A stretch of 64,000 bases of DNA from Solirubrobacterales bacterium (GCA_019240115.1 JAFAYV010000052.1:90681-154680), one strand, 5' to 3'. Shown: positions 50,535 through 59,013, counted from the stretch's first letter. Notes: a model not told the origin generated them from the letters alone. Translations and numbers: made by a program.

Positions 50535-51622
50535 CAGAACTGCTCCAGGAAGCGGATGTCGTCGTCGTAGAACAGCCGCAGGTCGGTGACGCCGTGCCGA
50601 AGCATCGCGATCCGCTCGATGCCCATCCCGAACGCGAACCCCTGGACGCGCTCGGGGTCGTACCCGGGCGCCCCGACATGCGCGAACACGTTGGGATCGA
50701 CCATCCCCGAGCCGAGGATCTCGATCCAGGCGGTGCCCTTGCACACCGAGCATCGCCGGCCGTCGGGGGTGATGCCCTGGGTGCAGTGAAAGCAGGACAC
50801 GTCGACCTCGACGCTCGGCTCGGTGAACGGGAAGAAGTGCGGCCGCAGACGCACTTCGCGCTCGTCGCCGAAGATCGCCCGCGCGAATCTCAGCAGCGTG
50901 CCCTTCAGGTCGGCCAGGGTGACGTCCTCGTCGACCGCCAGGCCCTCGATCTGGTGAAACTGCGGCAGGTGGGTGGCGTCGATCGCGTCGGGCCGGTAGA
51001 CGCGGCCGGGCACGATGATGTACAGCGGCGGCGGCCCTGACTCCATGGCGTGGATCTGCGCCGGCGAGGTGTGCACCCGCAGCAGGCGCGTGTCGCCGTC
51101 GAACAGGTCGAACTCGCCCTCCTGGCGCAGGTAGTACGTGTCGGTCTCCAGTCGGGCGGGATGGGTCGGGGCGTGGTTGAGCGCGTCGAAGTTGTAGTAG
51201 ACGGTCTCCACCTCCGGGCCCTCGGCGACGTTGAAGCCGAGCCCCAGGAACACGTCCTCGATCTCGCGCTGGGTGCGCGTCATCAGGTGCAGCCGGCCGA
51301 GCGCGGGCAGCGGGTCGGCGGGCAGCGTGACGTCAACGCGGTCCTGCAGCAGCCGCGCGTCGAGCTCAGCGGCGGCCAGCTCCCCGGCGCGCTGCTCGAT
51401 CGCGGCCTCGAGCGCCCGGCGGGCCTCGTTGGCGGCCCGGCCGGTCGCGGCGCGCTCCTCGGGCGGCAGCTGGGCGACGCCGCGCAGCAGGTTGGGCAGG
51501 TCGGCGCGGCGCCCGAGATAACGGATGCGGACCTCCTCGAGCTCGGCGGTGCCGGGAGCAGCGGCGATCGCGTCGCTCGCCTCCCGCTCGATCGCAGCGA
51601 TCTGATCGGTGAGAGCGCTCAT
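50534..51622 (-). CDS. pheS: Phenylalanyl-tRNA synthetase alpha subunit
   Basis: The 362-residue class II catalytic subunit has an N-terminal coiled coil (about 1-85) and the catalytic core with HPARLETDTYYL, LLRVHTSPAQIHAM, GRVYRPDAIDATHLPQFHQIEGLAVD, FPFTEPSVEVDVSCF and GFAFGMGIERIAMLRHG. The motif 2/3 signatures are complete. It overlaps the upstream rRNA methyltransferase by 4 bp (ATGA) and pheT by one base. Confidence 0.96.
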   Translation of the reverse strand: MSALTDQIAAIEREASDAIAAAPGTAELEEVRIRYLGRRADLPNLLRGVAQLPPEERAATGRAANEARRALEAAIEQRAGELAAAELDARLLQDRVDVTLPADPLPALGRLHLMTRTQREIEDVFLGLGFNVAEGPEVETVYYNFDALNHAPTHPARLETDTYYLRQEGEFDLFDGDTRLLRVHTSPAQIHAMESGPPPLYIIVPGRVYRPDAIDATHLPQFHQIEGLAVDEDVTLADLKGTLLRFARAIFGDEREVRLRPHFFPFTEPSVEVDVSCFHCTQGITPDGRRCSVCKGTAWIEILGSGMVDPNVFAHVGAPGYDPERVQGFAFGMGIERIAMLRHGVTDLRLFYDDDIRFLEQF

Positions 51623-52329
51623 GATCCGCGGCGCATCCTAGTTGCCTCATACAGCGCGATCGTCGCCGCCATCGCGGCGTTCAGCGAGTCGGTGGCGATC
51701 GGGATCCGGGCGATGAGATCGGCGGCCGCGACCACCTCCGCGGGCAGGCCGCCGCGCTCGGCGCCGACGAGGTAGGTCGCCTCCGGCAGCTCAAGCTCGT
51801 GCAGCGGGCGCCCCTCGCCGGACTGCAGGGCCACCGTCGGCCCGGGCAGCGCCGCGGGCTCGCCGACCCGGGCGAGGGGCACCGTGAACACCGCGCCCAT
51901 GCTCGCGCGAACCGCCTTGGGACCGTAGGGATCGGCGGTGCCGGGGCCGATGGCGACGCTGGCGGCGCCGAACGCCGCGGCGCAGCGCAGGATCGTCCCG
52001 ACGTTGCCGGGATCGGCGACGCCGTACAGGCACACGCCCAGCGGCCCGAGCGCCGCCGGCGCCCAACGCTCCTCGTAGACGCCGAGCGCGCGCGTGCCCG
52101 ACCCGAGCTCGGAGGCCGCGGCGAGGAGCCGCGGCTCGACCTCGGTGCCGGCGAGCCCCGATCCGCTGGCCACGTAGCGCTCGACCGGCGTCCAGCCGGC
52201 GGCGTCGGCGGCGCAGAGCAGATCCTCGCCCTCGGCGACGAAGCGCGAGGTCGCCTCGCGAGCGCGACGGCGCTGGCTCAGACGGCGGATCTGCTTGAGC
52301 TTGGGATTGTCGGAGCTGGTGATGGTCAT
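51619..52329 (-). CDS. TrmH/SpoU-family RNA 2'-O-methyltransferase
   Basis: The 236-residue protein has an N-terminal substrate-binding part (SSDNPKLKQIRRLSQRRRAREATSRFVAEGEDLL) and a C-terminal SPOUT fold: motif 1 GVADPGNVGTILRCAAAFGA, motif 2 LVGAERGGLP, motif 3 IPIATDSLNAAMAATIALYEA. It modifies ribose 2'-OH in rRNA or tRNA; target unknown. I chose ATG 52329; ATG 52344 lies immediately after the T-run of the terminator and is less likely. The stop overlaps pheS by 4 bp. The T-rich terminator directly upstream means the gene is either read through or has its own start. Confidence 0.88.
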   Translation of the reverse strand: MTITSSDNPKLKQIRRLSQRRRAREATSRFVAEGEDLLCAADAAGWTPVERYVASGSGLAGTEVEPRLLAAASELGSGTRALGVYEERWAPAALGPLGVCLYGVADPGNVGTILRCAAAFGAASVAIGPGTADPYGPKAVRASMGAVFTVPLARVGEPAALPGPTVALQSGEGRPLHELELPEATYLVGAERGGLPAEVVAAADLIARIPIATDSLNAAMAATIALYEATRMRRGS

Positions 52330-52345
52330 CTCGGCCTGGGACATG

Positions 52346-52379
52346 AAAAAGGCGCCGGTCCCGTCAGGGATGCGGCGCC
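52346..52379 (-). terminator. Strong intrinsic terminator between rplT and the TrmH-family gene
   Basis: On the minus strand GGCGCC and TCCC pair with GGGA and GGCGCC around a short loop (52351-52379), followed by TTTTT at 52346-52350. It lies 33 bp after the rplT stop and ends 16 bp before the methyltransferase ATG, so it could end the infC-rpmI-rplT transcript or attenuate the downstream pheST-arg operon. Confidence 0.85.
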
Positions 52380-52411
52380 CGGGTGGCGGTGCTGGTGTCG
52401 GCGGGTGTCGC

Positions 52412-52774
52412 TCAGCCGGACGCCAGCGCCTCGCGGGCGCGCTGGGCAAAGCGTCGGAAGGTGTCGGCGTCGTTGACGGCCATGTCGGCGAGGATCTTGC
52501 GGTCGAGCTGCACGCCGGCCACCTCCAGGCCATGTATGAACTGCGAGTACGACAGGCCGTGCTGGCGCGCGGCCGCGTTGATGCGGGTGATCCACAGCCG
52601 GCGGAAGTCGCGCTTGCGGTTGCGGCGATCGCGGTAGCGGTACTGGTCGGCCTTGAGCACGGCCTCCTTGGCCGCCCGGTAATGCCGGCTGGCGTCGCCC
52701 CGGTAGCCCTTGGCGAGCTTCAGCGTCGCGCGGCGCTTCTTGCGCGCGTGGACCGAGCGCTTGACGCGGCTCAT
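52412..52774 (-). CDS. rplT: Ribosomal protein bL20
   Basis: The 120-residue protein matches bL20 over its whole length: [15 protein letters not shown] at the start, [22 protein letters not shown], then [34 protein letters not shown]. It organises 23S rRNA early in 50S assembly and in many bacteria represses its own operon. The ATG overlaps the rpmI stop by 4 bp. Confidence 0.97.
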   Translation of the reverse strand: MSRVKRSVHARKKRRATLKLAKGYRGDASRHYRAAKEAVLKADQYRYRDRRNRKRDFRRLWITRINAAARQHGLSYSQFIHGLEVAGVQLDRKILADMAVNDADTFRRFAQRAREALASG

Positions 52775-52974
52775 GACCGCTTGACCCCGAGCAGCGTCTT
52801 CACCTGCTTGACGTCATCCGGAGAGATGACCGCGGGCTGGCCGAGCCGGCGCTTGCGCTTGCGCGACTTCTTCTCGAGGATGTGGCTCGTGAAGGAGTGT
52901 CGGCCACGCACCTTGCCGGTGGCGGTCACCTTGAAGCGCTTCTTGGCGCCCGAATGCGTCTTTGCCTTCGGCAT
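52771..52974 (-). CDS. rpmI: Ribosomal protein bL35
   Basis: This is a 67-residue basic protein beginning [22 protein letters not shown] and ending in the family pattern [21 protein letters not shown]. It is the 50S protein bL35. It starts 73 bp after infC and overlaps rplT by 4 bp, the conserved infC-rpmI-rplT order. A longer upstream frame is not part of the protein. Confidence 0.97.
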   Translation of the reverse strand: MPKAKTHSGAKKRFKVTATGKVRGRHSFTSHILEKKSRKRKRRLGQPAVISPDDVKQVKTLLGVKRS

Positions 52975-53047
52975 CGCGATGCTCGAGTAAAGCAGAAGGC
53001 GGCCGCCGGTCGGTGGTCGGCGCGAGCGCAGCGCGACCGGGAGCGCG

Positions 53048-53716
53048 TCAGGCGGCGGCGTCGCTGGCGGCCGCCGAGCGCCGCTCCGCGCGACCGTTGC
53101 GGTGCTCGTTGCCGCTGCTCTCGCCGTCGTTCCCAGCCGCGCCGTTGGCATCGAACTCGCCGGCGAGGACCGCTTTGCTCGGGGCCAGCATCATCGTCAT
53201 GTTGCGCCCGTCCTGCAGCGGCGTCTGCTCGACGATCGCGATCTCGGCGAGCTCGGAGGCCAGCCGGTCCAGCAGCGCGGTGCCGCGCTCCGGATGGGTG
53301 ACCTCGCGCCCCCGGAACATGATCGTGACCTTGACCCGATCCTTGCCCAGGAGGAAGCGCCGGACGTGGCCCTTCTTCGTGTCGTAGTCGTTCTGGGCGA
53401 TCTTCGGACGGAACTTGATCTCGCGGATCGTGATCTGCTGCTGATGCTTGCGGGCCGCCTTCTGCTTCTGGGCCTGCTCGTACTTGTACTTGGAGTAGTC
53501 GAGCACCCGGCAGACCGGCGGACGTGCGTCGGGAGCGACCTCGACGAGATCGAGATCGCGTTCCTGCGCGTAGGCGAGCGCCTCCGTGGTCTTCACGACG
53601 CCGATCTGCTTCCCATCTTCTCCAACGAGCCGGACCTCGGGCACGCGGATGCGGTCATTGGTCCGGGTGAGATCCCGCTCTGGCGGGCGCCGGTCGAATC
53701 TGCGGGGGACCGGCAC
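53048..53716 (-). CDS. infC: Translation initiation factor IF-3
   Basis: The 222-residue factor controls start-codon fidelity. The IF3 N-domain (TRTNDRIRVPEVRLVGEDGKQIGVV to LDYSKYKYEQAQKQKAARK) and C-domain (IREIKFRPKIAQNDYDTK to MFRGREVTHPERG) are complete. The start is unusual: the only in-frame choice is GTG at 53716, without Shine-Dalgarno, just below a stable hairpin. IF3 genes commonly have atypical starts to allow autoregulation. The C-terminus carries an extra 35-residue Asn/Arg/Ala-rich tail. Confidence 0.95.
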   Translation of the reverse strand: MPVPRRFDRRPPERDLTRTNDRIRVPEVRLVGEDGKQIGVVKTTEALAYAQERDLDLVEVAPDARPPVCRVLDYSKYKYEQAQKQKAARKHQQQITIREIKFRPKIAQNDYDTKKGHVRRFLLGKDRVKVTIMFRGREVTHPERGTALLDRLASELAEIAIVEQTPLQDGRNMTMMLAPSKAVLAGEFDANGAAGNDGESSGNEHRNGRAERRSAAASDAAA

Positions 53717-53725
53717 TATTCGGTT

Positions 53726-53758
53726 GGCGCGGCTGGTTGGTTCAAGCGGTGCCGCGCC
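53726..53758 (-). promoter_or_regulatory. infC leader hairpin
   Basis: GGCGCGGC (53726-53733) and GCCGCGCC (53751-53758) are a perfect 8-bp inverted repeat with a 17-nt loop, 9 bp upstream of the GTG start. It could block or promote initiation, in line with autogenous IF3 or bL20 control. Confidence 0.6.
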
Positions 53759-53788
53759 GGGTGCAGTTCAGATGGCTCAACACGCTGA

Positions 53789-53794
53789 AGTATA
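53789..53794 (-). promoter_or_regulatory. Probable -10 element of the infC operon (TATACT)
   Basis: TATACT on the minus strand, 73 bp before the infC GTG and just after the thrS stop. It would start a leader of about 65 nt that includes the hairpin. The -35 region is not consensus. Confidence 0.55.
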
Positions 53795-53803
53795 GCGGCG
53801 GAA

Positions 53804-55741
53804 CTACCGGGCCGCGCGCGTTCGCGCGGCTTGCGCCAGGCGTTCCACGAACTCCCGGAGCGGCGTGGCGCCGAGGTCGCCCTCGCCGTGCGCGCGGACG
53901 CTGACCTCGTCGCGCTGCGCTTCACGGTCGCCGACGATCAGCATGTAGGGAATCTTGCGCAGCTCGGCGTCGCGGATCTTGCGCCCGACCGACTCGTCGC
54001 GGTCGTCGAGCTCGGCGCGCAGGCCCGCCTCGCGGAGGCGATCGCGCGCGAGCCCGCCGTAGACCGCGTGCCGATCGGCGATCGTGAGCACGATCGCCTG
54101 CACCGGCGCCAGCCACACCGGCAGGCCACCGCCCGTGTGCTCGAGCAGGATGCCGATGAATCGCTCATAGGAGCCCATCAGCGCGATGTGGAGCATGACG
54201 GGCCGGTGCTCGGCGTTGTCGGCGCCGGTGTAGGTCAGCTCGAAGCGCTCGGGAAAGTTGTAGTCGAGCTGGCAGGTACCGAGCTGCCACGAGCGGCCCA
54301 GCGCGTCGGTCACATGCATGTCGATCTTCGGGCCGTAGAACGCGCCGTCGCCTTCGTTGACTCTGTAGGCGAGGCTCTGGCTGTCGAGCGCCGCGCGCAG
54401 CGCGGCCTCACTGCGGTCCCACAGCGCCTCGGAGCCGATGCGGTTCTCAGGGCGAGTCGAGAGCTCGAGCGAGGTCTCGAAGCCGAACACGTCGTAGACG
54501 TCGAACGCATACCGCAGCGCTCGCGCGACCTCGTCCTGGATCTGATCCTCGGTGCAGAACACGTGGTTGTCGTCCTGGGTGAAATGACGCACCCGCAGCA
54601 GGCCGTGCAACGTTCCGGACGGCTCGTTGCGATGCAGCGGCCCCGGTTCGGCGTAACGCACCGGGAGATCGCGATACGAGTGCGGCCGCATCGCGTACAG
54701 CTGACAGTGACCGGGGCAGTTCATCGGCTTGACCGCCATCGCCCGATCCTCGGACTCGGTGGTGAACATGTGCTCGCGGTACTTCTGCCAATGGCCCGAC
54801 GTCTCCCACAGCGAGCGGTCGTAGAGGATCGGCGTCTTGACTTCGGTGTAGCCGCGCTCGCCGCCCATCTCGCGACTGAGCTCGACGAGCGCGTTGTAGA
54901 CCTCCGTGCCCGCCGGATACCAGAAGGCCGAGCCCGGGGCCGTCTCTGAGAAGCCGAACAGTCCGAGCTGGGGGCCCAGCCGGCGATGGTCGTTGGCCCG
55001 GGCGCGCTCGAGCAGCTCCTCGAACGCCTTCAAGTCGCCGGCCGAGAAGAACGCAGTGCCATACACGCGCGTGAGCATCGTCCGGCTCGAGTCCCCGCGC
55101 CAGTACGAGCCCGCCACCGACTGCAGCTTGAATGCCTTGATCCGCCTCGTCGAGGGCGCGTGCGGGCCGCGGCAGAGGTCGGTGAACGGACCGTTGGTGT
55201 ACAGCGACACGGTCCGCGCCCCTTGGTTGGCGATGAGGTCCTCGATCAGCTCGACCTTGTAGGGCTGGTCCTCGGCGCGGAAGCGTGCGAGCGCCTCGCG
55301 CACCGGGACGTCCTCGCGGGTGAACCGCTCGTCGGCGGCGATGTGGCGCGCCATCGCCGCCTCGAGCAGGGGGAAGTCGTCGTCGTTGACGACCGTTCCC
55401 GCGGGGAACTCGAAGTCGTAGTAGAAGCCGTTCTCGATCGCGGGCCCGATCGCGATCTTGACGCCCGGGTAGGTGTCGAGCACCGCCGCCGCGAGCACGT
55501 GGGCCGCGTCGTGGCGCACGAGCGCGAGCGCGTCGTCACCGCCGCGCTCGGTCAGCATCTCCAGCCGGGGTCGGTGATCGTTGCCGGCGGGCAGCGGGCG
55601 CGAGAGGTCGCGCAGCTCGCCGTCGATCCGAACCGCCAGCGCGGCACGCGCCAGGCCGGGGCCGATCGCCGCGGCGGCATCGGCGCCGGTGGCGGCGTCG
55701 GCCAGGTGCAGGATCGTCCCGTCGGGCAGCTCGAACTCCAT
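53804..55741 (-). CDS. thrS: Threonyl-tRNA synthetase
   Basis: The 645-residue class II enzyme has a TGS domain (residues 1-60), the editing domain (HDAAHVLAAAVLDTYPGVKIAIGPAIENGFYYDF, with the His-x3-His pair near residue 75), a catalytic core with KPMNCPGHCQLYA and RYAEPGPLHRNEPSGTLHGLLRVRHFTQDD, and the anticodon domain. The start is ATG 55741 (MEFELPDGTILHLAD). TACGAT, 7 bp ahead of the ATG, would suit a leaderless transcript; there is no Shine-Dalgarno. A longer frame upstream crosses the tRNA-Val gene and is not real. Confidence 0.95.
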   Translation of the reverse strand: MEFELPDGTILHLADAATGADAAAAIGPGLARAALAVRIDGELRDLSRPLPAGNDHRPRLEMLTERGGDDALALVRHDAAHVLAAAVLDTYPGVKIAIGPAIENGFYYDFEFPAGTVVNDDDFPLLEAAMARHIAADERFTREDVPVREALARFRAEDQPYKVELIEDLIANQGARTVSLYTNGPFTDLCRGPHAPSTRRIKAFKLQSVAGSYWRGDSSRTMLTRVYGTAFFSAGDLKAFEELLERARANDHRRLGPQLGLFGFSETAPGSAFWYPAGTEVYNALVELSREMGGERGYTEVKTPILYDRSLWETSGHWQKYREHMFTTESEDRAMAVKPMNCPGHCQLYAMRPHSYRDLPVRYAEPGPLHRNEPSGTLHGLLRVRHFTQDDNHVFCTEDQIQDEVARALRYAFDVYDVFGFETSLELSTRPENRIGSEALWDRSEAALRAALDSQSLAYRVNEGDGAFYGPKIDMHVTDALGRSWQLGTCQLDYNFPERFELTYTGADNAEHRPVMLHIALMGSYERFIGILLEHTGGGLPVWLAPVQAIVLTIADRHAVYGGLARDRLREAGLRAELDDRDESVGRKIRDAELRKIPYMLIVGDREAQRDEVSVRAHGEGDLGATPLREFVERLAQAARTRAAR

Positions 55742-55899
55742 CGGGGGGATCGTAGTATCGGCCGCCGCCGCGGATCGGCGCTCAGCCGCCGGGGGCGTGC
55801 GCGGGCGCGGGGCGGCCTGCCGACGCGGAAGCGCAAGCGCGCGATCGATTCTCATGCCCGCGGCCGCGTCGCCTATCGCGCTACATTTACGGGCCCGAC

Positions 55900-55972
55900 G
55901 GACGATTAGCTCAGCTGGGAGAGCGCCGCCTCGACAAGGCGGAGGTCGCTGGTTCGAGCCCAGCATCGTCCA
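55900..55972 (+). tRNA. tRNA-Val (anticodon GAC)
   Basis: The 73-nt cloverleaf has acceptor GGACGAT/ATCGTCC, a D-arm GCTC/GAGC, anticodon stem CCGCC/GGCGG with loop TCGACAA (anticodon GAC), T-arm GCTGG-TTCGAGC-CCAGC and discriminator A. The 3' CCA is not encoded. TACATT at 55882-55887 could be its -10. Confidence 0.97.
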
Positions 55973-56035
55973 TGTGCGCGGCGGGCTGGCGACGCCGCTC
56001 AAGCTGCGTGGGGGCGCGGTCGATACTCGCGACCA

Positions 56036-56236
56036 GTGAGCTCCTCGCGGGTGATCGCCCCCACGGTCCTCGGCCTGGCGACCCTGCTGTCGCTGGGGCC
56101 GCATCTGCTGATGCTCGGCTATCACGTCGCGGGCGCGTCCCCGCCGGCGGAGCTGGTTCTGTTCTGTCCCCTGCACCACCTCGCCGATGCGCACCGCGCC
56201 TCGACCTGGACGCTGCGCGCGAGGCCGCTGGCGTGA
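56036..56236 (+). CDS. Possible small membrane protein upstream of the GGDEF gene
   Basis: A 66-residue frame starting with GTG encodes one membrane helix (VIAPTVLGLATLLSLGPHLLMLGYHVAG) and a His-rich tail (PLHHLADAHRAST). Its TGA overlaps the next gene's GTG by 4 bp (GTGA), which supports coupling. GATACT, 8 bp ahead, would fit a leaderless start. I do not recognise it, and it could be a chance frame. Confidence 0.4.
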   Translation: MSSSRVIAPTVLGLATLLSLGPHLLMLGYHVAGASPPAELVLFCPLHHLADAHRASTWTLRARPLA

Positions 56237-57921
56237 ACGGCCCCGGCGACGCCGTCCCCCGGCGCGGCACGCTGCACCGCTTCCGAGCGCTGCCCCACGG
56301 CGGCTCCCTGCCCGAGAACGAGTGGCAGGTGCGCCACCGCGTCGTTGTCAGCCTGCTGTGGGCGATGATCGCGGCGGTCGGCGCCTACGCACTGCTCGCT
56401 CGCGGGACGGGCGCGCTCCGCTACGCGGCCGAGTTCGTGTCGATGGTCGCCTTCGCGATCATCGCGGGCTGGGGCGGCACGACCCACAAGTGGCGGGCCC
56501 TGGCGGCATCGATGGGCCTGTTGACCGGCTGCGCGACCCTGGTCGACGTCTCGGGCGGCATGATCGAGATGCACTTCAGCTTCTTCGTCGTCGTGGTCGT
56601 ACTGACGCTCTACGAGGACTGGGTGCCGTTCCTGGTCGCGGTCGCGTTCGTGCTCATCCACCACGGCGTGATGGGCACGATCGATCCGCGCGCGGTGTTC
56701 GGCGACCCTCGGGAGTGGCGGCACCCGTGGCTGTACGCGGGCCTGCACGCGCTCTTCGTCGCGCTTGCCGGAGTCGCCGGGGTGACCGCCTGGGGGTTCA
56801 ACGAGCGGGTCCGCTTGCGCATGCGCGCGGCCCAGCTCGAGCTCGAGCGCATCAGCTTCACCGATCCGCTGACCGAGCTGGGCAACCGCCGCAGCCTGAT
56901 GGCCGAGCTCACGGCGACGATCGCCATGGGGACCGACCACCTCCTGGCGATCTTCGACCTCGACGGCTTCAAGGAGTACAACGACCGCTTCGGCCATCCC
57001 GCCGGCGACGCCCTGCTCAAGCGCCTGGCCGGCCGCCTGCAGGTCACGCTCGGCCCACGAGCGCGCGGCTTCCGGCTCGGCGGAGACGAGTTCTGCGTGC
57101 TCGCCGCGATCTCCGAGGGACAGGAGGTCGGGGCGCTCGTGTCGGAGTGGACGCGGTGCTTCGGCGAGCACGGCGAGGGCTTCGCGATCTCGGCCTCCAG
57201 CGGCGTCGTCCGCATCCCCGCCGAGACGCGCGAGGTCTCCACGGCGCTCGGCATCTGCGACCGCCGCATGTACGTGGACAAGCACGGCCGCCGGCCGACC
57301 GCCGCTCGCCAGTCGCGCGATGTGCTCCTGGCCGCGTTGACCGAACGACACAGCGACCTGGGCGACCACGTCAGCGGCGTCGCCGCGGCCGCCGCCCGCG
57401 TCGGTGCCGAGCTCGGACTCCCGCCCCGCGTCCTGCAGGAGATCGCCTACGCCGCCGATCTGCACGACATCGGCAAGGTCGCGATCCCCGACTCGATCCT
57501 GACCAAGCCCGGCCCGCTCGACTCCACCGAGCTCGAGTTCATGCGCCGGCACACGGCGATCGGCGAGCGCATCCTCGCCGCCGCCCCGTCGCTGGGCCCG
57601 GTCGCGACGATCGTCCGCTCCACCCACGAGCACTTTGACGGCGGCGGCTATCCCGATGCTCTCGCCGGCGATCAGATCCCCCTCGCCGCCCGCGTGATCA
57701 GCGTCTGCGATGCCTACGACGCCATGGTCGGTCCCCGCCCCTACCGCGAGCCCGCGACCCACGTGGAGGCCATGGCGGAGCTGACGCGCTGCGCCGGCGC
57801 GCAGTTCGACCCCGACGTGGTGGCCGCCTTCACCCAGCTGTTCGCGCAAGCGCCCACGGAGGCGGTCGCTGAGGACCGCGATCTCGCCGCGTCGCTCGTG
57901 CTCGCCGCGCCCACGGGCTGA
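56233..57921 (+). CDS. Membrane GGDEF / HD-GYP cyclic-di-GMP turnover protein
   Basis: The 562-residue protein has about six N-terminal membrane helices (residues 35-200) that include the His-rich SGGMIEMHFSFFVVVVVLTLYEDW and FVLIHHGVMG, perhaps a ligand or metal sensor. The GGDEF domain (about 215-350) has DPLTELGNRRSLM, FDLDGFKEYNDRFGH and an intact RLGGDEF. The C-terminal HD-GYP domain (about 365-540) has ADLHDIGKVAIPD and HEHFDGGGYP with HD and GYP both present. It may both make and degrade cyclic-di-GMP, with one side dominant. It starts with GTG, overlapping the small upstream frame by 4 bp. Confidence 0.9.
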   Translation: MNGPGDAVPRRGTLHRFRALPHGGSLPENEWQVRHRVVVSLLWAMIAAVGAYALLARGTGALRYAAEFVSMVAFAIIAGWGGTTHKWRALAASMGLLTGCATLVDVSGGMIEMHFSFFVVVVVLTLYEDWVPFLVAVAFVLIHHGVMGTIDPRAVFGDPREWRHPWLYAGLHALFVALAGVAGVTAWGFNERVRLRMRAAQLELERISFTDPLTELGNRRSLMAELTATIAMGTDHLLAIFDLDGFKEYNDRFGHPAGDALLKRLAGRLQVTLGPRARGFRLGGDEFCVLAAISEGQEVGALVSEWTRCFGEHGEGFAISASSGVVRIPAETREVSTALGICDRRMYVDKHGRRPTAARQSRDVLLAALTERHSDLGDHVSGVAAAAARVGAELGLPPRVLQEIAYAADLHDIGKVAIPDSILTKPGPLDSTELEFMRRHTAIGERILAAAPSLGPVATIVRSTHEHFDGGGYPDALAGDQIPLAARVISVCDAYDAMVGPRPYREPATHVEAMAELTRCAGAQFDPDVVAAFTQLFAQAPTEAVAEDRDLAASLVLAAPTG

Positions 57922-57927
57922 CCGGAC

Positions 57928-58419
57928 TCACCCGCCGGCGACGCGGAAGTTCGCGCGGGCCACGATCCCGACCACCCGCACGTACTGAGGGCAGATCTGT
58001 CCCTGCTCGCAGGCCGCGCGCTCGAGCTCGAACACGCGCGCGGTCCACTCGCCCGCGCACCAGGGCCCACCGAGCTGCGCCGGACCCAGGGCGACGGTCG
58101 TCCGCCGACCCGCGAGCGCGCGCGGCGGGCCGGCCGAGTGCGCGCTGACGCATCCGCCGCGCTGGGGCCCGACGATCGACAGCAGGTAGGAGATGTCGCC
58201 GCCCGCGCCGATGCCGGTGCTCCGGGGCGCCACAAAGTCGAAGCGGACCGTCGACGTGGGCCGCGGGGTCGCCGGTGCGACGGCGAGCCGCGCCGTCGTC
58301 GGCGGGCGCGGCGGCGGCGGCGCGCTCGTCGAGGTCGTCGAGCGGTGGTGTCCCGAGCCTCCGCAGGCGGCGAGTACGACCACGCACGGGACGAGGGTCA
58401 GCGCGCGCCTGAGCCGCAT
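57928..58419 (-). CDS. Secreted lipoprotein of unknown function
   Basis: The 163-residue protein has a lipoprotein signal (MRLRRALTLVPCVVVLAACGG; lipobox LAAC near residue 19), a Thr/Pro-rich linker and a small domain with paired cysteines (GGCVSAHS, WCAGEWTARVFELERAACEQGQICPQY). The four to five cysteines suggest disulfides. Function is not recognised. It converges with the GGDEF gene (6-bp gap) and is divergent from the MarR regulator, so MarR could control it. A longer frame upstream is not needed. Confidence 0.75.
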   Translation of the reverse strand: MRLRRALTLVPCVVVLAACGGSGHHRSTTSTSAPPPPRPPTTARLAVAPATPRPTSTVRFDFVAPRSTGIGAGGDISYLLSIVGPQRGGCVSAHSAGPPRALAGRRTTVALGPAQLGGPWCAGEWTARVFELERAACEQGQICPQYVRVVGIVARANFRVAGG

Positions 58420-58456
58420 CGTCCGCCGAAGTCTAGGGCGGCCGCCGTGACCGGCG

Positions 58457-58476
58457 TCAACCGTTGATCCGTCAAC
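58457..58476. promoter_or_regulatory. MarR-type operator TCAAC-C-GTTGA-TCCG-TCAAC
   Basis: Three alternating half-sites form TCAAC.C.GTTGA (perfect, 58457-58467) and GTTGA.TCCG.TCAAC (58463-58476). The second arm ends next to a TACACT (58477-58482) just before the MarR GTG start. It is well placed for autorepression and for control of the divergent lipoprotein gene. Confidence 0.7.
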
Positions 58477-58483
58477 TACACTC

Positions 58484-58987
58484 GTGGAGGTGGCCACCTT
58501 CCCGCCTCTCGCGGCCACCGCGGCCTCCCCCCTGGACGGCACGGCGCTCGAAGCCTGGCGCAGCTACCTGCAGAGCCATGCCTCGATCGTCCGCGTGCTC
58601 GACGCCGAGCTGATGGCCGAGCACGGCATCACCACCCGAGACTACGAGGTGCTGCTCTATCTCGCCCAGGCCGAGGGGCGCCGGCTGCCGATGTCCGCGC
58701 TGGCCGAGCGCACGATGCTGACCCGCTCGGGCATCACCCGCCTCGTCGACGGTCTCGTCGGCGCCGGCGCGGTCCAGCGCGTCTCCTGCCCCGAGGACGC
58801 CCGCGTCTCCTACGCCCAGCTGACCGACGCCGGTTATGAGCGCCTGCGCGAGGCCGGCCGTTCGCACGCGCGCAGCATCCGCCGCCTCTTCCTCGAGCAC
58901 TTCAGCCCCGAGGAGATCGAGGTCCTCGCCGGCCTGCTGAGCCGCCTCCCGGGCGCGCGACCCGATGGCGCGTGCACCGTCGGATAG
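58484..58987 (+). CDS. MarR-family transcription regulator
   Basis: This 167-residue winged-helix regulator has AHGITTRDYEVLLYLAQAEGRRLPMSALAERTMLTRSGITRLVDGLVGAGAVQRVSCPEDARVSYAQLTDAGYERL, the complete MarR DNA-binding core. The start is GTG at 58484 with GGAGG only 2 bp downstream, so translation probably begins on a leaderless transcript or at a later codon. The palindromic operator is directly upstream. The ligand is unknown; the divergent lipoprotein gene may be its target. Confidence 0.9.
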   Translation: MEVATFPPLAATAASPLDGTALEAWRSYLQSHASIVRVLDAELMAEHGITTRDYEVLLYLAQAEGRRLPMSALAERTMLTRSGITRLVDGLVGAGAVQRVSCPEDARVSYAQLTDAGYERLREAGRSHARSIRRLFLEHFSPEEIEVLAGLLSRLPGARPDGACTVG

Positions 58988-59013
58988 CCGGCGGGTTACC
59001 CTTCTGGTTCCCC

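Noticed and set aside
55742-56194. N-terminal extension of thrS across tRNA-Val
   Set aside because: It would translate through a tRNA gene. ATG 55741 begins exactly at the conserved TGS domain.
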